DNA from: Planctomycetota bacterium
GTDB taxonomy: Bacteria; Planctomycetota; Planctomycetia; Pirellulales; Pirellulaceae
NCBI GenBank assembly: GCA_017303505.1
Contig: JAFLCP010000063.1
Span: 1 to 40,501 of the forward strand
Direction of reading: 5' to 3'
Length of the DNA: 40,501 nt
The notes under the pieces: generated by a model
Databases searched by the model: none
What the model saw: only the letters and a program-made list of their open reading frames with translations
What the model was told of the DNA's origin: nothing
Shown here: positions 17,094 to 25,911 of the stretch, piece by piece
Position numbering within the stretch: the first letter of the stretch is position 1
Layout: the number at the start of each line of letters is the position of its first letter
Made by a program: the position numbers and the translations under genes

Positions 17094-19916
17094 ATGGTTC
17101 GATTGCGATCTGATCGCTGGTACAGTCGTTCTGGGCAAGGGCGTGTTCGACAGCTGCAGCGACCGGCTGGAGGCGGCATCCGACGAGTCTTTAGCTTGGC
17201 CGTCCTACTGATCCTTGTTGTATGGGTCATGCAACGCTCCGCTGAACCCGAGGCGTATGAGCGAATCTTTCGATACCTAGGCGTTCCTTTCGACTCTAGC
17301 AGATCTCAAGGGGAAGGCGCACGGGCGTTCAGGAGTAACGAGGCGGTCCCGGTGCGCACGGTACCCGCCAAAAGCGTAACAGCAGAAACCAAAACATCGA
17401 ACGCAAATGCGGAGGGAGTTTCCAATACAGAATCCCCGGTTCAACAATCTACGCAGGTGGAAAAGTTGACGCAGTTGCCCCAGTTTGTGGCGAGCGAATG
17501 GGATAACTTGGCGTGGAGTGCCAAAGACCTTCATAACGCCTGTCAGCTTGCTTTCGATCTTGATGCTCCACAGTCCGCTTCCCCAGGCACTGCCCAAGAA
17601 GCCCTCATCCAGGCAATTGGGAACTTGAAATGGAGCCAACCCGATGTTGAGTTGGCCGTTCAGATCGGTCTGACCGAACATCCCAAAGAGTTTTCAAATT
17701 GGCTCGACCAAAAACTCTTAAGCCAACTGACGGACGGCTCCCCATGGCGGAGTTCTGAGTCCGACGTTTTTTATCGTTTGTTGCAAAAAGCCCATCAGTG
17801 GAATCGGGCAGGCGCTGACAAACTTTCTGTGATGTCGTATCCCGCACTCAAAGAGTCCCTTTCGTTGCAGCGTGGGAAAGAGTGGATTCGATTTCGTGGC
17901 TGGATCGAACAAGCGAAACAGATTCCCATTAAGGAACGAAAATTGGGATTTGATTCCTACTGGACATTATGGATTCGGCCTAGTGATCAAACCGCCCGAC
18001 CTGTTGTGGCCTATGTGACTCGCCTACCTTCTGAGTTAGACGGGAAAACGGAAGACGATCTTCGCGGCGAGATTGAAGTGTTTGGATTGCCGGCAAAAGT
18101 GATGGCGTATAACTCTATGGCTGGTGTCGAAGTGGCGCCGACCTTGTGCGGAATTGCCAGTGATTATTTCGAAAAGGAAAGCTCGATAGAGTCCGAGAAG
18201 AAGGTTTCGGACTCGCCGAATTTCGATTGGATTTGGCCCGTCGTTCTCGCCGGGTTCTTTGCAGCCGCTTGGATCGCCTGGATATGGCAAAGCAGCAAGA
18301 CCGTCGTTGTTGAAGGCGAAGAAGCACCCAAATCAGATTCAAAGAAACTGAAGTTTGTGCTGGGGGCAGCCAAAAAAACGGAATGCGATGGGCCCAGTGC
18401 CAGTTCATTATTTCTGGCGATGATCTTGAGCTGCGCAATCTCTTCTCATGTTTGCGCGAGTCCCTCGCCGTGGATGGCGCAAGATGATTCGATAGAGAGT
18501 CAGACGGATGAAGAGATTGGCAAAGCTGTTCAACTTCTCGCGTCGCGATTAAACGACGAAGCATTGTTTGAGATTCGTCACTATGCAGCCAATGAACCGA
18601 CAGGACTCAATCTATTCCCAAACTCTTTGGGACGCTTGATGTACACGGTAGGCCAACTTGGTGCAGATCGATTGTCATCGCTTGTGTCGCGTAATGAGCC
18701 AAATTCGAAATGGAAAGTTCGCAATTGGGAGGGCTGGGTCAATGAGTGCAGTATCGTAACGCTCAACGAACAACAAGCAGAATGGATGGGACAAAGACAA
18801 GTTTTTCGTTTGCAAGTTGAAATTGGTGATGGTCAAGCAGCCTCCGCGAAGTCGGTATTGTTTTTGTCACAAGCTCCTTCGCAATGGCTCAATCAATCCA
18901 AACTACGACAGCCCTTTCGGGCTACGGTTGTGGATCTAACGGATCACGAATTGAGTCAAGTATCTGAGGCCTCCAGCGATTCAAACAAGGATCAATCCCA
19001 ATCGCTATTTGGGAACATTGGAGTAGCGAATTCTGTGCAATGGACACTTCGCGCCGTGGCTGATATCCAACAGATGCAGCCTGAAATTTCAAAAGATTGG
19101 CAACGGCTTGCAACCTTGGGTTCCGACTTGACCTGGATCGACTTGGCGCGTTCCAGGCAAAAACTCGACTTAGCAGTCGCTGATAGAAACAGTTTCTATC
19201 AACTCTTAAAAATTGCGTCGAAGTTCGATGACAACGAAGGTCCGCAATCAGCGGATGCGGTTGCATGGACGCGTATTCAAGGTCCAGAGTTATTAGCAAC
19301 ACGTGAACAAGATAAGTGGATCGGCAGAGCGGTGGCTGTGAAGGGACGCATCTCGCGAATCACGCGTGTGCCGATCGAAAATAAAACAAGTCAGCAGCTC
19401 TCTGGTTCCACCTTCTACTACGAAATGGATGGCTTCATTCGCATTGAAGGAAAACGCATCGTCATTCCACCAGCGAATAGCGGTAACAATTCAGAGGCCT
19501 CAGGAGGGCGTACGGAGGATCTCGTGTATGAAAACGAATTTCCCATGACCGTGGTAGCCATCGAGTTACCTGATTTTTTGAAGGCGGGTGAATTCGATTC
19601 GCAAGGTGTGCAACATCAAAGTTGGGATACGCAGCGTTGGGTTGACGTTAAAGGAATCTTTTATCGCAATTGGTCCTATCGTTCCGAATACGTCAGTCGC
19701 GGTAACAGCAAAGAACGACAGATGGCACCGCTCATCGCTGCAGCCAACATTCAAATAACCGAGATGACTTCTGAGTCTGTAAGTTCACCCGGCAATTGGG
19801 TTAATTGGTTAGCCATGTTCGTGATCTTTGGCTTGATTGCTCTGATTTGGGGATTCGTCGTTGCTGACTCAAAAAAGAAAGGGACAAATCGCCACAAAAA
19901 AAATAAGACTTCTTAA
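17094..19916 (+). CDS. Large double-ectodomain membrane protein, apparent fusion
   Basis: An unrecognised 940-aa protein. The ATG at 17094 has AAGGA nine bases upstream; another ATG nine bases earlier lacks spacing. Topology as read: an N-terminal helix (33-46), a first periplasmic domain (47-378), a helix (380-400), a Lys-rich cytoplasmic stretch, then a second signal-like hydrophobic segment ending ISSHVCASPSP (about 437-460), a second periplasmic domain (460-900), a helix (901-922) and a Lys-rich tail. Each half repeats the plan signal, ectodomain, helix, basic tail. A module with a 'fY.LL..A' helix followed by 'W...G....R' and beta strands seems to occur at about 220-345, 500-600 and 690-900 (SDVFYRLLQKAHQ, NSFYQLLKIASKF). 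It sits upstream of a pseudo-hydrolase and a TPR protein on the same strand. Function unknown. Confidence 0.7.
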   Translation: MVRLRSDRWYSRSGQGRVRQLQRPAGGGIRRVFSLAVLLILVVWVMQRSAEPEAYERIFRYLGVPFDSSRSQGEGARAFRSNEAVPVRTVPAKSVTAETKTSNANAEGVSNTESPVQQSTQVEKLTQLPQFVASEWDNLAWSAKDLHNACQLAFDLDAPQSASPGTAQEALIQAIGNLKWSQPDVELAVQIGLTEHPKEFSNWLDQKLLSQLTDGSPWRSSESDVFYRLLQKAHQWNRAGADKLSVMSYPALKESLSLQRGKEWIRFRGWIEQAKQIPIKERKLGFDSYWTLWIRPSDQTARPVVAYVTRLPSELDGKTEDDLRGEIEVFGLPAKVMAYNSMAGVEVAPTLCGIASDYFEKESSIESEKKVSDSPNFDWIWPVVLAGFFAAAWIAWIWQSSKTVVVEGEEAPKSDSKKLKFVLGAAKKTECDGPSASSLFLAMILSCAISSHVCASPSPWMAQDDSIESQTDEEIGKAVQLLASRLNDEALFEIRHYAANEPTGLNLFPNSLGRLMYTVGQLGADRLSSLVSRNEPNSKWKVRNWEGWVNECSIVTLNEQQAEWMGQRQVFRLQVEIGDGQAASAKSVLFLSQAPSQWLNQSKLRQPFRATVVDLTDHELSQVSEASSDSNKDQSQSLFGNIGVANSVQWTLRAVADIQQMQPEISKDWQRLATLGSDLTWIDLARSRQKLDLAVADRNSFYQLLKIASKFDDNEGPQSADAVAWTRIQGPELLATREQDKWIGRAVAVKGRISRITRVPIENKTSQQLSGSTFYYEMDGFIRIEGKRIVIPPANSGNNSEASGGRTEDLVYENEFPMTVVAIELPDFLKAGEFDSQGVQHQSWDTQRWVDVKGIFYRNWSYRSEYVSRGNSKERQMAPLIAAANIQITEMTSESVSSPGNWVNWLAMFVIFGLIALIWGFVVADSKKKGTNRHKKNKTS

Positions 19917-19994
19917 GGGAGTTAAGGTGCTGAAAACACTCTAGTTGTTGCAATGCAAGCATTTCGAGAAAATATTTCACGACGAGACTTGGCA

Positions 19995-20023
19995 TTGACT
20001 TTCACTCACGACGTCCTTAAAAA
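19995..20023 (+). promoter_or_regulatory. Candidate sigma70-type promoter before the pseudo-hydrolase
   Basis: TTGACT (19995-20000) and TAAAAA (20018-20023) are separated by 17 bases, about 70 bp before the start of the next gene. The -35 matches five of six and the -10 four of six consensus bases. This is suggestive only; planctomycete promoters are poorly defined. Confidence 0.3.
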
Positions 20024-20095
20024 CCTGAACATCGAAGTGCTGGCCATACGGCTGGTTCAATTTGTGCTTATGGTCCGCAAAGACTTACATTGCCA

Positions 20096-21040
20096 ATGAA
20101 TCGACTATCCGGCCTCAACGGCTTTGACTTGAAAAAGTTTTCCTCTTCGAATCCTAACACCCAAGCTGGTGAGCAAGTCGAAGAGACTTCGCAGACTCCC
20201 GTGTTGGACAACACCGGTGAAGTCTTTCATGCGAAGATTAGTGTTTTCGGCGATCATCACGGTGCCTTATTGAGCAGTGATGCCTTTGACGCAATTTTTG
20301 GAAGCGGTCAAACGACTGAGAAGAATCCCTCTCTCAAGTCATCGTCAATTGTCAAAGCGTCCTCGCCACTTTTCTTTTCACCATTGCATTATGAATCGCG
20401 TTACGAGTATCCGTTGATTGTGTGGTTGCACGGTTGCGGAAGTTCGGAACGTGAACTCGAAGAGTTGATGCCTTACATCAGCATTCGTAATTATGTGGCG
20501 GTCGCACCGCGTGGTACAAAAGCAGTGGACCCTAATGGCCATCGATACACATGGGCTCACACTCCAGCCTCGATCGCTTTGGCCGAAGAGTTGGTGTTTG
20601 ACGCGATTGAAAAAGCGAGCGGACGTTTTTGTCTGGCCAATCGCAAGATCTTTTTAGCAGGTCGCGGTGCAGGTGGTACCATGGCTTGGCGTTTGGCTTT
20701 GCGTAACCCCAAGCAGTTTGCTGGGTGCGTGTCGTTGGGTGGCGCGTTTCCAAAATCGCACCGCCCATTGTCGACGTTGAAAGATGTACGTAGCCTACGA
20801 TCGTTGTGGATGGTAGGCGAGCAATCGCAGAGTTGTGGAGTCGACGCGGTGGTAGATTGTTTACCACTTTTGCATGCTGCCAAGCTTCGCGTTGCTATTC
20901 GTCAATACAATTGTGGTGACGAACTTTACGCTGACATGTTCAGTGATATGAATCGCTGGTTGATGGAAATTGTCACCAACCAAGCTTCCAGTCCAGTTGA
21001 GGACCCGTGCGTTTGGGGTGGGATTTCGGGGTTGAACTAA
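20096..21040 (+). CDS. Alpha/beta-hydrolase-fold protein lacking the catalytic triad
   Basis: A 314-aa protein of the esterase/PHB-depolymerase-like group. The first 100 residues are polar and variable. The hydrolase core starts at about 104 (YEYPLIVWLHGCGSSERELEE), which holds the oxyanion HG motif at 112-113, and continues with VAVAPRG and HTPASIALAEELVFDAI. At the nucleophile elbow, where the family has G-x-S-x-G, the sequence is LAGRGAGG (187-194): Gly191 stands in place of Ser. Where a late 'GHE/GHT' His is expected, it reads YNCGDEL, with Asp275. It should therefore not act as an ordinary esterase and may be a binding or scaffold protein. The ATG at 20096 is preferred over a TTG six bases earlier. 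It lies between two envelope protein genes on the same strand. Confidence 0.8.
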   Translation: MNRLSGLNGFDLKKFSSSNPNTQAGEQVEETSQTPVLDNTGEVFHAKISVFGDHHGALLSSDAFDAIFGSGQTTEKNPSLKSSSIVKASSPLFFSPLHYESRYEYPLIVWLHGCGSSERELEELMPYISIRNYVAVAPRGTKAVDPNGHRYTWAHTPASIALAEELVFDAIEKASGRFCLANRKIFLAGRGAGGTMAWRLALRNPKQFAGCVSLGGAFPKSHRPLSTLKDVRSLRSLWMVGEQSQSCGVDAVVDCLPLLHAAKLRVAIRQYNCGDELYADMFSDMNRWLMEIVTNQASSPVEDPCVWGGISGLN

Positions 21041-21217
21041 GCACCCAGAGGTTCCGTACGCTATCCCTATAAACGATACAATCGTTACGGTCTGCGCTGT
21101 TGTTTAGGGCGACCATCTAATTGCCTCGGGTTCGACGCTTCGGACCTGAATTGCAACATACATTTTTCCGTGGAGCGCGCTGGTAGTCGCTTACAGAAAA
21201 ATTGGGAAAACCACGGT

Positions 21218-23731
21218 ATGTTCTCGGGCTTCAGGGTGTTGAAAAGGGACCAACAGCCATCTCAGCTGGTGCGCAAACAGCGCGGCGGTCGCATCCTGTT
21301 GTTGCTGATTATCGGTGGAGCAGTGATCGGGTTGGTCACTACGTTGGGCGTGGTGTTTCTCTTGATGGGAAGCAGACCACTGCCTCCCGAAGAACAGCTC
21401 GAAGTCAGTTGTCGCATGATAGAAGAGGGGCGGTGGGATATTCCGATGGCGGTAGGTGAAAGTCTGTCGCTAGGTAGCGAAGAGCAAGCTCTCGACTTTC
21501 AATCGCGGTTAGCATTCGTTCAAGGTTCCGCGCGCGTTCTTCAAATCAACGAAAATCGCGAGTACCCTGATGCTCAAGCTTTATTAACCAAGGCGAGTGA
21601 AAAACTCGCATTTTCGGACAAGGTTGGATTCCCCTTAGGCTATCGAGAAACGGGCTCTTACTTGTTGGCATGGGCGTATTTTCATTCCAGGCAATGGAAT
21701 GCAGCAATGCCCGCTTTGGAAAAGGCTCTCACTTTATGTCCGGAACGTCGTCAAGAAATCATGGAGATGATGATTCAAGTTCACTTGAATAAAACCTCTC
21801 CCGATTTTGTTAAGGCACACGAGACGCTCGAGGCGTGGCTGAAGCAGCCATCGTTATCGACTGAAGCGAAACGTTACGTCGAACTTCTTAAAGCGGAGGT
21901 GTTTTTCCGGGAAGAACGGCTCGATGATTCCAAAGCCATCGTCAGCACAATTCCGAAACAGTCTCCGCACTATCATGCAGCTCAATTGCTCAATGGTCGA
22001 ATCCTGCTGAACATCGGGAACAAGATATTGGATGACGAGGGGCGAGCGATTGGGACGAACACTCAACTCGAAGAAGCGCTTGAGGTATTGCGAATACTAT
22101 TGCTCAGCGCCGACGTCCCCGCCAATGTGAAGCGGCAAGCCAGTTACTTTTCTGGCCGCGCGATGCGTCGCACGGGGCGATTGCGCGAAGCCCTCAGTAC
22201 GTTTACCGCCATTCGTCAACGCAGCCCCAAGTCGCCAGAAGCGATTGCATCGGGAATTGAAGAGGCCGAGATTTTGCTAAACTCGAAAAATCCAAATGGG
22301 GCGATCAAGACATTAGAAACCGTGGCACGCGATTGCACGTTATCGGGCGAATTCGAACAACAATATATCACTCGGCAAGTGTACCAAACTCGCCTCTTTG
22401 CGATGACAGATATGTTGCGCAAACAAAAGGACTTCGAGAATTTGGTGCGAATGGCGGAAGCGATGGAAAAGCTGATCTCTCCATCGGATGCGAAGCGTAT
22501 GCAAGCGGAAGCCTATCGAGACTGGGCCATTGATTTACAAGCTCGAATGGATCGTCCCGTTGGCTTGCTTAAGCCGCTGGAACGGATGCCCAAAGAAGCC
22601 TGGAAAATGGCGGGAGAAAAATACGCTGAGTTGGCTCAGTTAGAATTGATCTCTGCGATTTATCCTGATATTGCCTGGGAGGCCGCCGGAGCATATCGCA
22701 ACGCCGAATTATTGGATGATTCCAACGAATGGTTGCGCCGCTTTTTGCGATCCGCGAGACGAGAATTGCAGCCTACAGGATTGTATCAGCTTGCCGGTAA
22801 CCACTTTGATCTCGGTGAATTGGACAAAGCCATTTATCCCGTCGAAGCTTTGCTACGCGATTACCCTGAGCATCCGCTTTCCTACCCAGGTCGGCTTCTT
22901 GCCGCTCGAATTTATGGCGAACGCGACCAGTTGGACAAGTCGTCGGAATTATTAACACAAAACCTGTACGATGGTGATCTGAGTCCGGAAAGTGATGTAT
23001 GGCGTGAGAGTCTGCTAGAGCTTGGTAAATTACTCTATCGCGAAGCGGACATCACGCACTTGAAGGCTACGTCTCAAGGTAGCGACTGGACCGATCAAGC
23101 TGATCCGCGTGTGAAGATTCTCAAAGACAGCTTCGAGCAGATGATGGAATCGGCGGATCGGTTGCGTGAATCGGTGCGGCGTTATCGCGATGATTCACGA
23201 AGTTTGCAAAGTCAATATTTGGCAGGTCGTGCGTTAATGCAAGCGGCGAAGTGGCCTGAGACCATGGTTGATTCCGGTTTGGTGACGCTCGAATCCCAGC
23301 GGCGGCAGTTGTCACAACAAGGACGCGATTTGCTGCAAAGCGCACTCGATGAATTTCAAGATTTGAGATTCCGTTTGAATGAAATGCAGGAACGCGAGAG
23401 CCTATCGGTTTTGCACATGGGCTTATTGCGTAGTGCATTCTTCGGTGAAGCGGATTGCCTGTTCATGTTAGAGCGATTCGATGAAGCCTTAACTGCGTAT
23501 CGCAGTGCGGCCAGCCGATTCTTGAACCGTCCTGAGGCACTCGAGGCGCTGACTCAAGTGGCTCGCTGTCAATACAAACTTAATCGTCCCGACGAAGCCA
23601 AACGCACGCTGGCTCAGGCCGAACAAGTATTGCAACGGATTCCGGCGGAGCATGACCCCGAGTTTCCGCGGCGCACGCGTTACGATCGCCAGCAATGGAA
23701 AGCCGCTCTCGCTTGGCTCAAGGCTTGGTAG
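21218..23731 (+). CDS. Membrane-anchored TPR protein
   Basis: An 837-aa protein. I prefer the ATG at 21218; a GTG at 21170 would add 16 residues. A short basic cytoplasmic start (RKQRGGR) is followed by one membrane helix (about residues 27-52, LLLLIIGGAVIGLVTTLGVV), so the rest should be periplasmic. The remainder is a helical solenoid of many TPR pairs (SYLLAWAYFHSRQWNAAMPALEKALTL is one, shown in part by WNAAMPALEKALTLCPE; others are AGNHFDLGELDKAIYPVEAL and YRSAASRFLNRPEALEALTQ). There is no enzyme motif. It resembles the giant TPR protein at 13501-16662 in plan, but is anchored instead of secreted. It probably acts as a scaffold for envelope proteins; the partner is unknown. Confidence 0.85.
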   Translation: MFSGFRVLKRDQQPSQLVRKQRGGRILLLLIIGGAVIGLVTTLGVVFLLMGSRPLPPEEQLEVSCRMIEEGRWDIPMAVGESLSLGSEEQALDFQSRLAFVQGSARVLQINENREYPDAQALLTKASEKLAFSDKVGFPLGYRETGSYLLAWAYFHSRQWNAAMPALEKALTLCPERRQEIMEMMIQVHLNKTSPDFVKAHETLEAWLKQPSLSTEAKRYVELLKAEVFFREERLDDSKAIVSTIPKQSPHYHAAQLLNGRILLNIGNKILDDEGRAIGTNTQLEEALEVLRILLLSADVPANVKRQASYFSGRAMRRTGRLREALSTFTAIRQRSPKSPEAIASGIEEAEILLNSKNPNGAIKTLETVARDCTLSGEFEQQYITRQVYQTRLFAMTDMLRKQKDFENLVRMAEAMEKLISPSDAKRMQAEAYRDWAIDLQARMDRPVGLLKPLERMPKEAWKMAGEKYAELAQLELISAIYPDIAWEAAGAYRNAELLDDSNEWLRRFLRSARRELQPTGLYQLAGNHFDLGELDKAIYPVEALLRDYPEHPLSYPGRLLAARIYGERDQLDKSSELLTQNLYDGDLSPESDVWRESLLELGKLLYREADITHLKATSQGSDWTDQADPRVKILKDSFEQMMESADRLRESVRRYRDDSRSLQSQYLAGRALMQAAKWPETMVDSGLVTLESQRRQLSQQGRDLLQSALDEFQDLRFRLNEMQERESLSVLHMGLLRSAFFGEADCLFMLERFDEALTAYRSAASRFLNRPEALEALTQVARCQYKLNRPDEAKRTLAQAEQVLQRIPAEHDPEFPRRTRYDRQQWKAALAWLKAW

Positions 23732-23780
23732 CACACTGTCGCCAGTGCAGCCGCTCGTCGAGGCACGCTTTCGTTGGACC

Positions 23781-23880
23781 CGTAGCCGTAGCGCAGCGTA
23801 GGCTACGATTGTTTGTACTTAGCCTACCATCAACATCAGAAGACTCCGCTAGCGCTATGCCTACGGGGTGAGCGATTCCG
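23781..23880. repeat. Palindromic intergenic repeat, copy A
   Basis: CGTAGCC (23781-23787) and GGCTACG (23801-23807) form a 7-bp stem around a GTAGCGCAGCGTA loop that is itself nearly palindromic. About 55 bases on comes CGCTATGCCTACGGGGTGAGCGAT. The second part recurs in changed form at 39367-39406 (CTACGGGGT followed by A.CGAT). It looks like a degenerate REP-like element. The surrounding 23732-24121 has no gene I can support; its last 175 bp are the leader of the flagellar operon. Confidence 0.45.
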
Positions 23881-23949
23881 AAGGCGAGACTTTTCCCCAC
23901 TTCTCCCACCGCCCGTTTTGCTAGCAAATTCCCTTGGCGAATTTTGCCG

Positions 23950-24082
23950 AAAATCGGAATAAAAAAGGGATTTTGCTCAAGTTATTGGTGTCGCCTCGAT
24001 TCTCGGATTTCGCTACAAGTCCAAGGCTCGAAAAATCGGGCCATTTGGCTAGCGATTATTGGCAAAAATCGGAGCCGATTTT
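23950..24082 (+). promoter_or_regulatory. AAAATCGG sites in the flagellar operon leader
   Basis: AAAATCGG occurs at 23950-23957, 24032-24039 and 24065-24072. The last copy meets its reverse complement CCGATTTT at 24075-24082 across AG, making an 18-bp palindrome about 40 bp before the flgN-like start. Four copies of one octamer in 133 bp suggest binding sites for a regulator of the flagellar operon. No convincing sigma28 or sigma54 promoter was found here, so the start of transcription is not known. Confidence 0.45.
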
Positions 24083-24121
24083 GGTCGTTTTTCGGGAACC
24101 AAAGCAACGTTAACACAGGGC

Positions 24122-24601
24122 ATGGATGTTCCTCTCATGTATTCCAACGATCGCCAAACCACGGATCAACTACTGCATTGCATGCAAAGCAAGTTAGAGC
24201 TCATCCAACGTTTGTATGAGCTGACGTGTCAGCAGATGGAATGCCTGGAAACCACGGAAGTGGAGCAACTGTTGTCGGTGCTGGGGCAGAAACAATGTGT
24301 CTTCGATCAGTTGCAAGAACTGCGGACTGAGCTAGAGCCAATGTTGGCGGTCAACCCAGACGAACGCGTATGGTCGAGCGAAGGTCGTCGGCAGGAATGT
24401 CGCGAGTTGGTGGGAATATGCGGTTCGCGAATGCAGCAGATATTGACTATGGAAGAAGCCAGTTTGGGGAGGTTGAATGAACGAAAACAGTTGATCAGCG
24501 ATCAATTGAGTTCGTTAGCGAGTACGGCGCGCGTTGACCAAGCGTATCGCCAGCAGCAAGTGTTAGATACAGGCAGTGGTTTGGACTTGAGCAGCGAGTG
24601 A
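24122..24601 (+). CDS. FlgN-like flagellar chaperone
   Basis: A 159-aa all-helical protein placed ten bases before flgB. It is Gln/Glu/Leu-rich, with two long coiled-coil helices (QSKLELIQRLYELTCQQMEC; RMQQILTMEEASLGRLNERK), the size and plan of FlgN, the chaperone that keeps the hook-filament junction proteins export-ready in the cytoplasm. The call rests on plan and position, since FlgN is poorly conserved; FliT is the alternative. The start is the ATG at 24122; one at 24137 is also possible. It heads the flagellar operon. Confidence 0.65.
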   Translation: MDVPLMYSNDRQTTDQLLHCMQSKLELIQRLYELTCQQMECLETTEVEQLLSVLGQKQCVFDQLQELRTELEPMLAVNPDERVWSSEGRRQECRELVGICGSRMQQILTMEEASLGRLNERKQLISDQLSSLASTARVDQAYRQQQVLDTGSGLDLSSE

Positions 24602-24611
24602 GAGGGGAATT

Positions 24612-25034
24612 ATGTGGAATTCCATGTTGGGACAGTCAGCTGTTGGAGCCCTGACACAAACTTTGCAGTTTACCGAGCGACGACATGATTTGATTTCATC
24701 GAACGTGGCCAACATGGATACACCTGATTACCAGACTCGCGACTTGGATGTTAAAAATTTCCAAGCTGAGTTGCGAGAGGTGATCGAGAACCCGGTTAAC
24801 AAATCGACCCAATCGCCAGGAGAGTTGGCGGCCTTGGGAGATAACCCCGACATCTGGAAGAAGGCGCGGGATGCTTCCAAGCAAATCCTCTATCACGACG
24901 GACATGATGTTTCGATGGAAGAGCAAGTCACCGAAGCGGCAAAAAACCAGAGCATGCATAACACGGCAGTTGCCTTGTTGAAAGCACAGTTTCGCACACT
25001 GCAGATGGCCATTACAGAAAACGTAAACGTTTAG
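24612..25034 (+). CDS. flgB: Flagellar proximal rod protein FlgB
   Basis: A 140-aa rod protein, normal length. FlgB is secreted by the flagellar export system and forms the base of the rod in the periplasm. The N-terminal rod signature is clear (TERRHDLISSNVANMDTPDYQTRDLDV, here residues 25-51, shown in part by LISSNVANMDTPDYQ), and the C-terminal helix (NQSMHNTAVALLKAQFRTLQ) supplies the D0 coiled coil. GAGAGGGG lies just before the ATG. It is followed by flgC after 30 bp, as in most bacteria. Confidence 0.95.
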   Translation: MWNSMLGQSAVGALTQTLQFTERRHDLISSNVANMDTPDYQTRDLDVKNFQAELREVIENPVNKSTQSPGELAALGDNPDIWKKARDASKQILYHDGHDVSMEEQVTEAAKNQSMHNTAVALLKAQFRTLQMAITENVNV

Positions 25035-25064
25035 TCGGAAATAAATCTAAGGGAGTAGATTGAC

Positions 25065-25487
25065 ATGATCAGCGCATTGGATGTAAGCACAAGCGCCTTG
25101 GTGGCTCAGCGTACTCGACTCAATACGATTTCGAGCAACATTGCTAACATGTCGACACTGCGGAATGAGGATGGCGAAAACATTCCCTATCAACCGCGAC
25201 ATGTCATTTTCCAGACAGACGAGAGCATGATGGGCTCGAATGGGACAGCGGGAGTCAAAGTCGAAAAGATTGAGACCGCAGAAGGGGAGCCGCTGTATCG
25301 ATATCAACCGGATCATCCTTTAGCGATTACTGAGGGTAAGTGGAAGGGTTACGTTGCTTATCCCAATATCAATCTTACCGAGCAAATGGTGGATGCCTTG
25401 GAAGCAACTCGGGCATACGAAGCGAACATTGGGGTGATGGAAATCACCAAGAATATGTCGCGTCAAACCTTGAGCTTAATTGCCTAA
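25065..25487 (+). CDS. flgC: Flagellar proximal rod protein FlgC
   Basis: A 140-aa rod protein. The N-terminus (DVSTSALVAQRTRLNTISSN followed by IANM) is the classic rod motif, the centre carries YPNINLTEQMVDALEATRAYEAN and the C-terminus ends NMSRQTLSLIA, all diagnostic of FlgC. It assembles on FlgB in the proximal rod. AAGGGAG lies before the ATG. It is 30 bp from both flgB and fliE, in the usual flgBC-fliE order. Confidence 0.96.
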   Translation: MISALDVSTSALVAQRTRLNTISSNIANMSTLRNEDGENIPYQPRHVIFQTDESMMGSNGTAGVKVEKIETAEGEPLYRYQPDHPLAITEGKWKGYVAYPNINLTEQMVDALEATRAYEANIGVMEITKNMSRQTLSLIA

Positions 25488-25517
25488 CGCAAATCGTTCA
25501 CCTAAGGTGCGTCGCAG

Positions 25518-25838
25518 ATGAGTGCTTCCATTTCTCCTGGACAATATGCCTGGCAGTCAAAGATGACTTTTCCAGGCATGTCGACGTTGCAAACTGCGGC
25601 AACGCAAGGAAGTCAAGAGAAGAACTTTGGGACTTACCTGTGGGAAGGCGTCAGCGAAGTCAACAACATGCAGCATGATGCAGATGCTGCGATCCATGAA
25701 TTGCTGACCGGTGGTGACGTCAACCAAGCAGAAGTTATGACGACTGTTCAGAAATCGGAAATGGCTTTTCGATTGTTAACACAAATTCGCAATAAACTCC
25801 TAACTGCGTATGAAGAACTCAACGCGATACGCTTTTAG
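25518..25838 (+). CDS. fliE: Flagellar hook-basal body protein FliE
   Basis: A 106-aa protein of normal FliE length. FliE joins the MS ring (FliF) to the proximal rod. The typical C-terminal half is present: GDVNQAEVMTTVQKSEMAFR followed by LLTQIRNKLLTAYEELNAIRF, matching the 'm.iA.qka.laf.l..qvRNKlv.AY.ei' pattern. The first 35 residues are Ser/Gln/Thr-rich and variable, as usual. Confidence 0.93.
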   Translation: MSASISPGQYAWQSKMTFPGMSTLQTAATQGSQEKNFGTYLWEGVSEVNNMQHDADAAIHELLTGGDVNQAEVMTTVQKSEMAFRLLTQIRNKLLTAYEELNAIRF

Positions 25839-25911
25839 TTAAGATTCTTGCGAAGTTCGAGTGAAGAATGAAACGGCTGATAGCTCAGCCGACGAGAAGG
25901 GATTGAGGACC

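Noticed and set aside
16788-17138. A 116-codon minus-strand frame in the divergent promoter region
   Set aside because: It overlaps the start of the 940-aa protein gene, has no ribosome site and reads as random composition.
23941-24121. Sigma28 or sigma54 promoter for the flagellar operon
   Set aside because: Candidates such as TGGCAAAAATCGGAGC have spacing off by one, and no GCCGATAA-like -10 is present.
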